Below are positions 44,796 to 55,685 of a DNA stretch of 64,000 bases, in pieces. Each line of letters opens with the position of its first letter. The stretch's first letter is position 1. A program made the translations under genes and the position numbers. The DNA lies in the NCBI RefSeq assembly GCF_029784165.1, contig NC_073696.1:191130498-191194497 (forward strand). Direction: 5' to 3'. This DNA is from Wyeomyia smithii. Lineage: Eukaryota > Arthropoda > Insecta > Diptera > Culicidae. The notes under the pieces were generated by a model. The model was not told the origin of the DNA and did no database searches. It was given only the letters and a program-made list of their open reading frames with translations.

Positions 44796-46953
44796 TCATA
44801 AAGTATGAAGCAAAGGTATAACTATTTCTCTTTTTCCATTGATTGGAACAGCTACCATTTTACACTTGACATCAGTTATTTTATACAAACTATCACTATT
44901 CTTCTCGAGAGATGAAACATAAATATTCAAAAAAGATGATCTTATAGGTGTTGTAAAAAATATGTTTAACTCTTGTAGTGAGCTGCCATTAATCAGAATA
45001 ATTCCATTGCTTTCGAACGCATACTTCGTTTGAACTATTTCGTTTTTGTTAGTTAAAAACCACATATTGACATCTTCGTTTTTCAAACAGTATTCACCTA
45101 ATTCTACGTGAGCATATTTTATGTTATCAGTAGTATTTTCATCTTCCAAAATTGGCTTCTTTAAATAAGGATTCGAAGTTTTATCTTTTTGAAGTTTTTG
45201 ATTTACAAATGAATCAATTTCACCGGCTCGTTTCGCTACTTGAGTTAAAGGGTTGTTACCCGTTCGAATCAAATTTTTTATTTGATACAATTTGCTCTCG
45301 AACGGATATGCATTGAAATTTGATAGAACTCCGAAGCGTTTCACGTCGTCTATTAAATGACTTAAGTTGTGAATATTGCTAGTTATGAAATCCTTACCAT
45401 GAATATCTTCATAATTTTCTATATAATGTATCAGTAACATTTCAGCTAAATCTAGTAAATGAGCATGTTTGTTAGAAGAACAAATAGTAACAGCAACAAA
45501 TAGTGCCAAAAAGTGCTCATACACTTCAGACGGTAAATAAGACTTTAGAATCACTATCGATACGTAATGTAAAAATGTTCTAAACTCCAAAGCTTTCCAA
45601 TGTGAGAGACAATCTAGTCCTCGCATTGATCTATGTATTTCTGCAGGTAGTCTGGTTTGTAAAAGCTGCTTAGATATTTCTGTAACTTCTCTAGCACACC
45701 ATTTTGTTCTATAATTACCGAAACTACCATCACGCCATCCTAACAAGCACTTTTTCATCAAACCCAAATCAATTAAGTGCAATGAATCACCGATGGGAAA
45801 ATCATTGATCGTATCAATTGGAAGGCGAAGAAGAAGGGAGTCTTGCTTATGGTGAGATCCATATTTTTTGTCACGAAACCCAACATTGGTTCTTTTTTGA
45901 CCGCATGTTCGAGGAAAGTAGTTGCAGTGTGAAAGATAGGAATATTCACCAACGGTAGTGCATTTTTGGCAGCCATTCTGAGAATTGAAGTTAGCAACCC
46001 CTGTAAAGGAACGACAAAACATAATCAAGTATTTATCATAACGATTGGTCCTAAAGTCAAATTTAACCTTTGATAAATGCTCTAGCGGGTGAATCGCAAA
46101 TAAAACACCTAATTTCAACGCGAAATGTAGTTCCATTGATCTGAATTCCATTTCTAATAGCAATTTCCATTTCATCCACAAAAGGTGTTAGAAAAGAATT
46201 AATATCACAAGGTTTGCTTTTTCCAGAATATATTCCAATGATCATTGGCTGTATTTCGGGAGCTTGTTCTATGTTAAAGAGTATCGGCCAAAACTCATCC
46301 TTCGAGATTTTATATACCGGAAGACCATCAATATTTATCTTTATCGATATTTTGTTCAATTTTTGAATCAATGGATACGCTTGCTCCAAACATTCTCGAA
46401 ATCCATTGTGCCAATACTGTCCATTTCCCATGGACTGAATTTGAACGAAACGGTTATTTTTGGGAAAAGTTCGAGGATCCTTGGGAAAAACACCCGGTAG
46501 CCGCTTATCAAAAATGTTTAGCAATTCTTTTAGCGCATTCTGTCGTATATTGAACGTTACAGTCCAATTCTGCAAGTCAGTATAAAGCATTTCATTTTCA
46601 AATATTTCGGATTTAGGGGGTTGTGGTATGCTGACTGGCTGTTGAGTTCTAACTGCAACGGGAAATACTCCAAAACTCTTAACAGCTTGAGAGGATTGAT
46701 AATAGGTGTTTGATTTTCCAGACTGCGAAACCGCTCTCAGTTCTAAAGTATCTTCAAACGCACTTGTATTGTTTTCGTGCCGTTGTTGAAAATTGACAGG
46801 AGGAGAATTTAGAATTTTAAGATAATTTCTCCTATTTTTCCGTTTGAAGTTACCACTATTTTTTATTCTTTTCCACTTATGGGCCATGATTGGAGCCATC
46901 TGCGATTTTATGAATGACCTCACGAAAACTAACAATGGACCAAACAGTTTCAA
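44796..46953 (-). CDS. transposase-like protein, two exons (67-bp intron at 46001-46067)
   Basis: Exon 1 is 46953-46068 and exon 2 is 46000-44796. Splicing at AAAG|GTTAAAT...TTTACAG|GGGTTG joins AFIK to GVANFNSQNGCQKC without loss, giving about 696 residues. N-terminal basic stretch: KRKNRRN. Probable catalytic acids: KINIDGLPVYK (D209) and GDSLHLIDLGLMKKC (D367, D373). Other conserved points are ICDSPARAF (D287), a GCQKC pair (C306, C309), LDCLSHWKALEFRTFLHYV, and HNLSHLIDDVKRFG near the end. The family resembles the uncharacterised insect transposases grouped with Tnp2/DUF4218. No internal stop was found, so this gene may be intact; an upstream coding exon cannot be excluded. Confidence 0.75.
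46001..46067 (-). other. 67-bp spliceosomal intron in the transposase gene
   Basis: It begins GTTAAATTTGAC and ends TTCCTTTACAG on the minus strand, with a pyrimidine-rich end. It contains in-frame problems if read through, and its removal restores a conserved protein stretch. The length is typical of short insect introns. Confidence 0.8.
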
Positions 46954-47292
46954 TGATGATTTTACATGTCCTCTTTAAAAACTTGATAGTCTCTCGATAC
47001 TATCTTAAGGCAAAGAGAAACCTTTAACACAAGTTTTAATGTAGTTCTAAGTATTAGTTTTATCGTGCATTCATATCCCCATTTATAAACAGTGAATAAC
47101 GCATTGAAGAAAAACATGAATCTTAGGAGGCATCTGAATGCCTTTCCAAGACGTTCTGATTTTGATTTATTTTAAGGCAATATGTTGCTGCGTAAAAACT
47201 TATAGACTTAGGTATGACTATAACAAAACTTTCTTAAAATATGTTAACGGCTTTGAAGCATAGAAATTGTTACTTGGGAATCCAGAGAATGA

Positions 47293-50246
47293 GGCAAACG
47301 AAAAAGGGACAACGATTGGAAACTTGGTACTTGGAATGTTAGGACCCTGCTCGAACTGGCACGCGCGGGCATCTTGGCCAGAGAGCTACGGAAGGCAAAA
47401 GTGGAGGTAGCAGCCATACAAGAGGTGCGTTGGCCTAAAACCGGAGAACGTGAGTTCCGGGCGGTCCATCCGACCGCGGGCACTTCTTTCAAGTATCACA
47501 TCTACTACAGTGGCGGCGATAGAGCGGAACGGGGCGTCGGTTTCGTACTACTTGGAAACCAAATGAAGCGTGTTATTAGGTGGAGGCCTATTAATGACCG
47601 TCTATGCGAATTGAGAATCAAGGGCAGATTCTTCAATTACAGCCTTCTCATCATGTACGAGCCGACAAACGATAAAACCGATGACGTAAAGGAGGAGTTC
47701 TATGAGCTCCTTGAGAAAACTTATGGAGAGTGCCCACAGCACGATATAAAGATCGTCATCGGAGATACAAACGCACAAGTCAGACGAGAGGAGCTCTTTC
47801 ATCCCGTTATTGGTAGGGAAAGCTTTCACTCTACCACCAACGACAACGGCTTGAGATTAGTGAACTTCGCCGCAGCAGCCAGGGGAATGGCCATCTGTAG
47901 TACCCATTTTGCACGTCTGAATGTTCGAAAGCACACCTGGAGACACCCCAATGGAGAGGCCTGCTCCCAGATCGACCACATGCTGATCGACGGCCGGCAC
48001 TTTTCAGATGTCATAGATGTGCGGTCCTTCCGAGGGCCAAATATCGACTCGGATCACTATCTCGTGGTAGGCAAGATATGCGCCCGGTTGTCCAATGTAT
48101 TCAAATTGAGATCGGCAAGGAAGATACATCTGGACATCCAGAGGTTATCAGCGGAAGGAGTTGTTGCAGAGTATACTCGGAAAGTTGATAGACGGATCGG
48201 TGAACCAGCTGGAATGGACCTGAACGAGCAGTGGAAGCACATCCATGATGCGGTCAGCGAAACAGCGCGAGAGGTGATAGGCATGACAACGGGAACCACG
48301 CGTAGTAGGTGGTTCGATGCTGAGTGCCTAGAGGTGACGGAGGAGAAGAATCGAGCCTACGCCAACACGTTAGTAGTAGCTAATCGTGTAACGCGTCAGA
48401 TGCGGGAGAAATACCGAGAGGCAAGAGCTGCCGGAAAGAGGCTTCATCGCCGTAAGAAACGTGAGGATTACGATCGTGTCCTCGCGAAGGCAGAGAATTG
48501 CTTCACCAGGCACGACACGAGGAGCTTCTATAGAACGATTAACGGAATCAGGAACCGGACCGTGCCAGTACCTGCCACGTGCAATGACAGGGAGAGAAAC
48601 CTGATTACCGATAAATCGCAGGTGGCCAGGCGTTGGAAGCAACATTTCGAAGTGGTGTTGAACGGTGAGGAAGGGAGGAGAGTCGTCGAGGGAAGCAGGA
48701 TAGAAATTGGGGAGGACGGACAAACTGTGGACCCACCAACATTGGACGAGGTGGAGAATGCTTGCAAAGAGCTAGAGAATCACAAAGCCGCTGGAAAGGA
48801 CGGCTTACCGGCCGAACTTTTCAAAGTTGGAAGCGAGCGGCTGTGTAGTGCAATTCACCAGATTATCCTAAGGATATGGTCTGAGGAACAACTACCTACG
48901 GACTGGTTGGAAGGACTCATATGTCCTATCTACAAGAAGGGTCATAGACTCGAGTGTAGTAATTATCGAGGCATGACCCTTCTCAATTCTGCTTACAAAA
49001 TTCTCTCCCGTATCCTGTTCCAGCGACTGAGGCCGTTGCAGGAAGCCTTTGTTGGAGAATACCAATGCGGGTTTCGAGTGGGGCGATCTACAACGGACCA
49101 GATGTTCACCTTGAGACAGATCCTCGACAAGTTTCGAGAACACAACCTGTAGACACATCATCTGTTTATAGACTTTCGAGCGGCGTACGATACAGTGAAA
49201 CGCAACGAGCTGTGGCAAATAATGCTAGAACATGGTTTCCCAACAAAACTGATTAAACTGATACGTGCGACGCTCGACGGTTTCACATCATGCGTCAGGA
49301 CAGCGGGCGAATTTTCGGACGCGTTTGTGACGTTAGATGGTCTGAAGCAAGGTGACGGGTTCTCGAACTTGCTGTTTAACATAGCTTTGGAAGTGCAATA
49401 CGAAGGGCAGGCGTGCAGAGGAGCGGCACCATTATCACTAAGTCTCACATGCCTCTGGGCTTTGCGGACAACATTGATATAATTGGTGTTAACCGTAAAG
49501 CAGTTGAGGAATTGGACTCACCATAAACACTGCCAAAACGAAGTACATGTTGGCTGGCAGAGATCGTGGTAGTTCTACGGGTGTTGGTGGAGATGGATGG
49601 GGATACTTTCGAAGTGGTCGACGAATTTGTTTATCTTGGTACTCTCGTGACATGTGACAACGAGGTGAGCCGCGAGGTGAAGAGGCGGATTGCGGCGGCG
49701 AATAGGGCTTATTACGGATTGCGTAGCCAGCTTAGGTCCCGTAGCCTACAGATCCGTACGAAATTTGCGCTCTATAGGATTCTGATCCTCCCGGTGGCGC
49801 TCTACGGACATGAATCGTGGACGTGGAAGGAGGCCGATCGACGAGCGCTTGGGGTCTTCGAGCGAAGAATCCTGCGATCAATACTCGGAGGCAAACTAGA
49901 GAACGGGGTGTGGCGCAGGCGCATGAATCACGAGCTGTACGAAGTATACAAACACGCTGATATTGTCAAGCTGATGAAACACGGCAGGTTACAGTGGGCT
50001 GGCCATGTAGCACGGATGGCGGATGAGCAACCGGCAAAGATAATATTTAGCAGAGAACCGGATAGAGGCCGACAACTTCGAGGCAGACCGCGCACGCGGT
50101 GGATGTGTGCTGTCGACGAGGATGCCAGAGCAGCGGGTGTAAGGGGAGACTGGAGAGTAGCAGTCCAAGATCGAGTTTTGTGGAGACGTATCTGGATTCG
50201 GCATAGGATTTCAACGATCTGTCGCCATAAAAGTAAAGTAAAGTAA
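47293..50246 (+). pseudogene. RTE ORF2 (endonuclease and reverse transcriptase), disrupted
   Basis: The frame is open from 47293 to 49152, without an ATG for the conserved start. It includes KLGTWNVRTL, AIQEVRWPKTGEREF, GDTNAQV, SDHYLVV (endonuclease), then KAAGKDGLPAELFK, PIYKKG, NYRGMTLLNSAYK and GFRVGRSTTDQMF. An in-frame TAG at 49150 is followed by FIDFRAAYDTV and GLKQGDGFSNLLFN. The FADD site reads FADN (about 49462-49473), and a short deletion with frameshift follows. The end is intact: MDGDTFEVVDEFVYLGTL, AGHVARMADEQPA and GRPRTRW. NCBI often calls relatives craniofacial development protein 2-like. It is inactive as written. Confidence 0.85.
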
Positions 50247-50690
50247 GACAACATAAGAGTATGACCGGGCAGTCCCCATGACTTTCTTTTCTTTGACTTA
50301 CTGTAATGAATCCAATTTGCATCATCCGTCATGATACGATGTAAAAAACCTTTCGCGGCGAAAAAACGACGCTCTACGTCTCTTGGCTTCAAATCATAAC
50401 GAACCTTTTTTCAGAATAATTCCCAAAGCATCGGAAATAGCTCAACGGATAACTCCTTATACCGAAGCAAGCAGTTCCTACGTTTGATGTGGATCCGCAT
50501 CGATCCTCCAATCCAGCGTCTACGAAGGTTGTTGGCCTTCCTTCCTGCGGACAGTGATCAACATCGAAATGATCGTCTTTAAAGCGACAAAATCAACCAC
50601 GCTACGCTGTTTCACTTAAAGCATTATCGTAAACCTTTTTGAACTTTTTATGCGCTTCAGCCGCCATTTTGTTTGATTGGAATGAGAAAT
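50247..50690 (-). pseudogene. mariner transposase relic, N-terminal and middle piece
   Basis: The reverse strand gives VRRKEGQQPS and RRRWIGGSMRIHIKRRNCLL, then LKPRDVERRFFAAKGFLHRI, MTDDANWIHYSKSKKRKSWG and LPGHTLML. These match the mariner pattern LKPRDVERRF..GFLHRIVTGDEKWI, with the first catalytic aspartate in the TDDANW motif. A few codons are deleted before KGFLHRI. It continues at 41940-42067 across the RTE insertion. Confidence 0.8.
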
Positions 50691-51639
50691 GTAACGCTTC
50701 CCGCAAATTATTAATAATTATTATTTGACACAAAATCAATCATTTTCACGACAACTAAAAGTATGTGTTTACCGTATGTCTCAGTTTGGTGCGAATAGAG
50801 GTGTCTTAGAATTTGTTACTTTTTAATTTCTACAAATTTGAATGTACTGATATGTAAAAGCAAAGCTGCCTGTAGCAATAAAATTCATTAAATTTTGTAT
50901 AAAATAATACACTTTTATGAATTTTCATATTTTTTTTTTTTTTTGAACGTCATAAAAGTAACCACTATTTGCCTCCTACGGAAAGTGACCACCAATAGCG
51001 AAAGCTTCGAGTTCATACATTTGAAAAAAACAACAAAAACACATTTGTGTTGTGTTTTTGTTGTTTTTCTAATGTATGAAGAGGGAAGGGGGGGGGGGGG
51101 GGGTTCGGAGCTGTAATTTGGCCTGTCTCACACGAATGTTTTTATATTTTAAAACATATGCTAGTGTACAGCATTTGATTTGCAGAATTTATACTGGACC
51201 AGCAAATCCATAAGTAAGGTAAGGTAAAAACTTTATTTCTGGCATCGTAACTTGTCCGTCAACCACACTGGTAATTGTGGGGTATGGTGATCTACGCCAA
51301 TCTAACACAACCGACTTATGCTCAACCCCAGCAACGCCGAAAAATTATCTAGGGACGTAAAATTTCTGGGAACACGATTTCCATCGCATGAACAAGTAAA
51401 GACGTTTGTGCTGGTGAATGAAACCTCTATAGTCCCTCACTTATATGGATAGATATGATTTGATACAAAACGTTACACAATTAAGTCAAACGTATATAAC
51501 ATTCTGCCCGTTAAGCCTCTTTTTGAACCTGCATTTTCTTAATTGCTTTATCTTCACAGTCTCTCTTGAACCTTTAACGCGAGCAGACGTTCGGAGATTA
51601 GCTCATCGATATTGTTTTACTTAACAAAGGATTTAGTTT
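50691..51639. other. unassigned sequence with a 69-bp palindrome
   Basis: No gene is supported. A hairpin lies at 51012-51080: TTCATACATT..AAAAAAACA pairs with TGTTTTTCTAATGTATGAA around TTTGTG. A G-run lies at about 51087-51103. From 51200 on, sequence may belong to the leader of CR1 element B, but its start could not be fixed. Confidence 0.4.
51012..51080. repeat. near-perfect hairpin of about 69 bp
   Basis: The two arms are about 31 bases each, with one or two differences, and carry ACAACAAAAACACA and its complement. The loop is short. It may be a minimal MITE or a fold-back core; no target duplication was found. Confidence 0.65.
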
Positions 51640-51691
51640 CTTTTGTTACACACTAGACTTGTGATTGCAACTGTTCAGCCACTCGATTAAA

Positions 51692-52048
51692 ATGGAAGCA
51701 ATGGCAGACCGTAGTTATACGAGAAAAAACACTTTCATCATCGATTTTACGAATATTCCCAGACAAATTCGAGCACCACACCTCCACCCCCTCGTCGCTG
51801 TTCCCCAACACGTACACCAACTCAGTAATTTCAGGAAGGAGTGCGATAAATCTGAACCGGCTAAACCAGACTCATCGCGATTCAGCAGCAGCTGTAATGG
51901 TAGCACAAAAACGTGGACGAGACAGTCTTGAAACATCAAACGAGGAAGGACAAAATTTGACGCTCTTGGATGTTGTAAGGAAGATGGCTCCACCCGCCGA
52001 GAAAACACTGCGCCAAGAAAAACAGGACGGGAACGATATCGAAATGTA
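51692..52048 (+). pseudogene. CR1 element B ORF1 remnant
   Basis: The ATG at 51692 opens MEAMADRSYTRKNTFIIDFT and runs to about 51930. In a shifted frame from about 51833 the sequence stays open as AAAVMVAQKRGRDSLETS, LDVVRKMAPPAEKTLRQEKQ and ends at a stop at 52048. I read this as ORF1 with a frameshift and a deletion, because it is much shorter than ORF1 of complete CR1 members and lacks zinc motifs. ORF2 starts 27 bases downstream. Confidence 0.5.
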
Positions 52049-52074
52049 ATATTTTTCGAATATCAGTTTTTAAA

Positions 52075-53668
52075 ATGACTTCTTCAATGGACAACGTTAA
52101 CGATCTTCGTACATATACAATAGCAACTATCAACCTAAATGGGATATCTACAACGAATAAAATACAAGCTTTGAATACTTTTGTTAGATTGTTAGACATT
52201 GATGTAGTATTTATGCAAGAGGTAGAATCCAAAAGAATTGATTTATACGGATATAACATGGTTTTCAATATAGATGAAAGACGACGAGGAACGGCAATTG
52301 CGGTTAGCTCTCGGTGCTTGCTATTACGAACTCTCTTCAATCGAACACTGCTCACTTGCTTTTCGGGGATTACAATCAGCCTGGCCTTGCTTGGAAAGCC
52401 AGCCGCTCTGGTAGCGTTTTTGCTGATCCTTCGGATTCGAGTTTCAGTAGTTCAAGTATTGCGTTGTTGGATGGAATGTCTTTACATAACATGACTCAAT
52501 TAAGCACAGTGAAGAACAGTCGAAATCGGACTCTTGACCTCGTATTCGTCAATGACGAATCCGCACCAAACTGTACCATCATCGAAGCATGCGATTCGTT
52601 AGTTGGTATCGACCCCCATCATCCACCACTGTCTGTATCATTGGCTTGCCCTCAGCTAGTTCGTTTTAAAGAATTGTCTGAAACTGCGCAACTTAACTTC
52701 AGTAAAACTGATTTCGAAGGTCTCCAGAGGGCTCTACTCGCAATTAATTGGGAAAATTTGCTGAGTCGCGGAACTGATATTGATAGTGTAGTAGAAATAT
52801 TCTCACACACACTGAAACTGCAATTTAGCAACTTTGTTCCGTTGTTTCGCACACGGCCGAAACCTGTATGGTCCAATCGACGACTTCGAGAGTTAAGACG
52901 ACAAAGAGCAGCTGCACTTCGCAACTACGTTAGACGACGAAACGCTATGACTAAGCTATCCTTCACTACTGCTAGCAAACAGTATAAAATTTACAACCGT
53001 TTTCTTTACTCTCAACACGTGTTACGCACCCAATCACAACTCAAACGAAATCCAAAACGTTTTTGTTCATTTGTTAACAGTAAGCGGAAAGAAAGTGGAC
53101 TCCCCAACAGCATGTTTCTTGGAAATGACAGTGCGAAATCACTTGACGGTATTGGCTCTTTATTTAAGAAACATTTCTCGAGCGTATTTAGTTCGACTTC
53201 TGCAAATACGTCTCAAAAACAGAGCGCCCTTCGCGACGTTCCTCATAACGTAGTAAATCTGAGTAACTTAAGTTTTACTAACGAAGATGTTCTCAAAGCC
53301 ACAGAAAAACTGAAACCTTCTTCTTCAGCTGGGCCTGACGGTATTCCAGCCATTGTTTTGGAAAGATGTGCCATCGCGCTCAGTGTTCCGTTAAGAATGA
53401 TTTTTAATAAATCGTTTTTACAAGGGGTATTTCCTAATTGCTGGAAAAAGTCGGCTATGTTTCCAGTCTACAAAAAAGGCAACAAACACGATGTGGTGAA
53501 CTACAGGGGAATAACGTCTCTATCCGCTGGATCAAAATTATTTGAGATTTTAGTCGGCAACGTTTTATTCCGTGAATGGCTTCTACCCCGGTAGATCGAC
53601 CACGACTAACTTACTGGAGTTTACGTCGCACTGTATCAAAAACTTAGAGAACGGGATGCAAGTGGATA
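52075..53668 (+). pseudogene. CR1 element B ORF2, 5' part (endonuclease, start of RT)
   Basis: ATG 52075 opens MTSSMDNVNDLRTYTIATIN, with IDVVFMQEVES carrying the catalytic glutamate. Around 52300-52330 a deletion removes about 100 residues and the frame shifts to LLFGDYNQPGLAWK. Next come NRTLDLVFVND and DPHHPPLSV, then the linker, SSAGPDGIPAIVLERC, VFPNCWKKSAMFPVYKKGN and NYRGITSLSAGSKLFEI. A second shift near 53570 leads to VNGFYPGRSTTTNLLEF. The frame is cut after QVD by the LINE insertion. Confidence 0.8.
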
Positions 53669-53833
53669 TTTATTTATTTATTTATTTTATTTCGTCAAAC
53701 AAAAGTAGACTACATATGTTTAAAACTAACTTACATGCTATATGCTATTTATACTAGTGGGAGCAAAAAAAAGAGTTTATACATAATTGAATAATAATTT
53801 CTTCACTTGACGGATTATTACAATGAATGTTTT

Positions 53834-55522
53834 CTATCGATTTAAATTGCGCGTTGAGTTGAAATATTGTTTTAATTTAATTCTCGACATAGAAAAGTCA
53901 ATTGTTTCACAGTGTTGGTTATACACTAACATCATTTGATTAATTGGCCCGTATTTAGCATAATTGTTTCGTTGATGATTTAAAGAAAACAAAGTCCGAG
54001 TTCGTAAATTCCTAGAAGGTACATAAAGATTGAGTTTTGATAATATTTCGGGTGAATCGACACGTTGAGATACGATATCGTTAACAAATGACATCATTGC
54101 GAATTCACGACGGGCTTTTAATGATTGGATGTCAATAAGTCTGCAGCGTTCGTCATATGATGGTAGGGGAAATGACGTCCATCGTAAATTACGAAGTGCA
54201 TATAACAGGAATTGTTTTTGCACTGATTCTATTCTGTTTACATGTGTTGCAGAAAACGGAGACCATACAATGCTACAGTATTCTAAAAGTGACCTGACAT
54301 AGGAATTATAAAGTGTTTTTATTGTGTATGGATCTTGGAAATTATAGCAGAAACGTTTTATAAAACTGAGCATGTTACTAGCCTTATTAATAATTGTATT
54401 GTAGTGATCAGTGAATGTTAATTTTGAGTCGAGTATGACTCCTAGGTCCCTAACTCGTTCACTTTTCTCTACTACTTGATCTCCTAAGGAAATCATATTG
54501 CTTGGCATGTTTCTTTTTCTGCCAAAAGCCATCGAACTACATTTTTTAACGTTTAGCTGAAGAAGGCTTTTTTTACACCAAATGTAAAAATATTTTATCT
54601 CGTTACGAAAAATATTTACATCATCAGCGTTTTTAATTTCAATGAAAAGTTTAATATCGTCGGCATAAATAAGAATTTTTACATGTTTTAGAATAAAGGA
54701 AATGTCGTTTACAAATAATATAAATAGTAGAGGGCCCAAGTGAGAGCCTTGAGGAACTCCTGAGGTTACCTGAATAGGTTTCGATATTCTACCTTTAAAT
54801 TTGACTGTTTGTTGACGATCTGTCAAATACGATTCAATCCATTTGAGTAATTGTGGATGAATTCCAATTTTTCGTAACTTGAAGAGAAGCAGGGGTATAT
54901 CAATGCGATCGAAAGCTTTACTGAAGTCAGTATATAAGGTTTCAACATAATTACCTTTATCCATTGCGTTCAAAGAGAAGTTAATAAGCTCGAGTAAGTT
55001 AGTTGTTGTTGAGCGCCCTTTGAAAAAACCGTGTTGCGTTGGGGTAATTCTATTTTTTATTTGGTGGAATAACTTTTTGTTTATTATTGCTTCAAAAAGC
55101 TTAGGTATACAGGAAAGAATGGCTATGCCTCGATAGTTGCTAATGTCGGTTTTTTTACCAGATTTGAACACAGGCACTAGATATGAGTTTTTCCAGAATT
55201 TCGGGAAGCAACCGGATTCCAGCGACATATTGAAAATCAAGAACAGTGGGGAAGTTAGCTCTTTAGCTAAATGTTTCATGAATGCTGGCGGAATTCCGTC
55301 TGGTCCCGGACCTTTAGACGCATCCAGAGCTTTTAAAGTATCTTCAATTTCGCGTGCGCTGACATGTTCAATATTGAAATAGTTGGGAAACTCAGGAAAG
55401 TTGGTGAAGAATGTATAGTCACGATCAGATTCGGAGAAAGTTGTATAATTTTGTTGAAAAAAATCAGCAAATAGATCAGAGATGTATGCCGGGTTCTCTT
55501 CAACTTTGTCATGCAGTTGCAT
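53834..55522 (-). CDS. LINE ORF2, reverse transcriptase part (family A copy 2)
   Basis: This open frame of 562 residues has no internal stop. Motifs: DASKGPGPDGIPPAF, YLVPVFKSGKKTDISNYRG, QHGFFKGRSTTTNLLEL, YTDFSKAFDRID, SGVPQGSHLGPLLFILFVND, YADDIKLF with both aspartates, RDLGVILDSKL and RIESVQKQFLLYAL. The natural coding start lies upstream: the frame continues to KKYKTQKNRDALTTYLN near 55720 and joins the endonuclease through a +1 shift in an A7 run. It ends at NLNR. Confidence 0.85.
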   Translation of the reverse strand: MQLHDKVEENPAYISDLFADFFQQNYTTFSESDRDYTFFTNFPEFPNYFNIEHVSAREIEDTLKALDASKGPGPDGIPPAFMKHLAKELTSPLFLIFNMSLESGCFPKFWKNSYLVPVFKSGKKTDISNYRGIAILSCIPKLFEAIINKKLFHQIKNRITPTQHGFFKGRSTTTNLLELINFSLNAMDKGNYVETLYTDFSKAFDRIDIPLLLFKLRKIGIHPQLLKWIESYLTDRQQTVKFKGRISKPIQVTSGVPQGSHLGPLLFILFVNDISFILKHVKILIYADDIKLFIEIKNADDVNIFRNEIKYFYIWCKKSLLQLNVKKCSSMAFGRKRNMPSNMISLGDQVVEKSERVRDLGVILDSKLTFTDHYNTIINKASNMLSFIKRFCYNFQDPYTIKTLYNSYVRSLLEYCSIVWSPFSATHVNRIESVQKQFLLYALRNLRWTSFPLPSYDERCRLIDIQSLKARREFAMMSFVNDIVSQRVDSPEILSKLNLYVPSRNLRTRTLFSLNHQRNNYAKYGPINQMMLVYNQHCETIDFSMSRIKLKQYFNSTRNLNR

Positions 55523-55685
55523 TTTTGAAGGAAAATTTTCCGATTTTAACTTTGATTTAACATATTTGAAAAAATTTTTTGGACAGGATTTGATTTCAAG
55601 CTCAGTCTTTAATGTGAACTCTTCAAACGCGTTACTAATGGCATCGTTTAATTCGCCGCAAATGTTAAGATAAGTTGTTAAAGCA

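Larger units (their letters stand above)
42155..47278. mobile_element. 5.1 kb DNA transposon with convergent transposase and DUF4806-like genes
   Basis: The ends are CCCAAGTAACATT and, inverted, CCCAAGTAACAATT; the flanking dinucleotide is AA on both sides, within the 5' UTR of an RTE. The interior holds a plus-strand gene (43315-44622) and a minus-strand gene (46953-44796) facing each other, 3' ends 173 bp apart. The first 700 bases hold at least five TTTAAG/CTTAAA words (for example GCTTTAAGAG, GCGAACTTAAGACG, CCGTTTAAGTTC), like the subterminal repeats of CACTA elements. The superfamily is uncertain: the proteins recall insect Tnp2/EnSpm-like elements, but the ends are not CACTA. Confidence 0.75.
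42068..50246 (+). mobile_element. RTE-clade LINE bounded by a 14-bp TSD, carrying a 5.1 kb DNA transposon
   Basis: A perfect 14-bp repeat GACAACATAAGAGT lies at 42054-42067 and 50247-50260. It begins exactly after the 3' AAGTAAAGTAAAGTAA tail on the right and before the 5' UTR (CTCAAGACGGCAGCCCCGCC) on the left. Without the internal transposon the element is about 3.05 kb, the size of a complete RTE. It landed in a mariner transposase. The 5' UTR continues across the transposon (GAACAA / TCCAGAGAATG). Confidence 0.85.
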
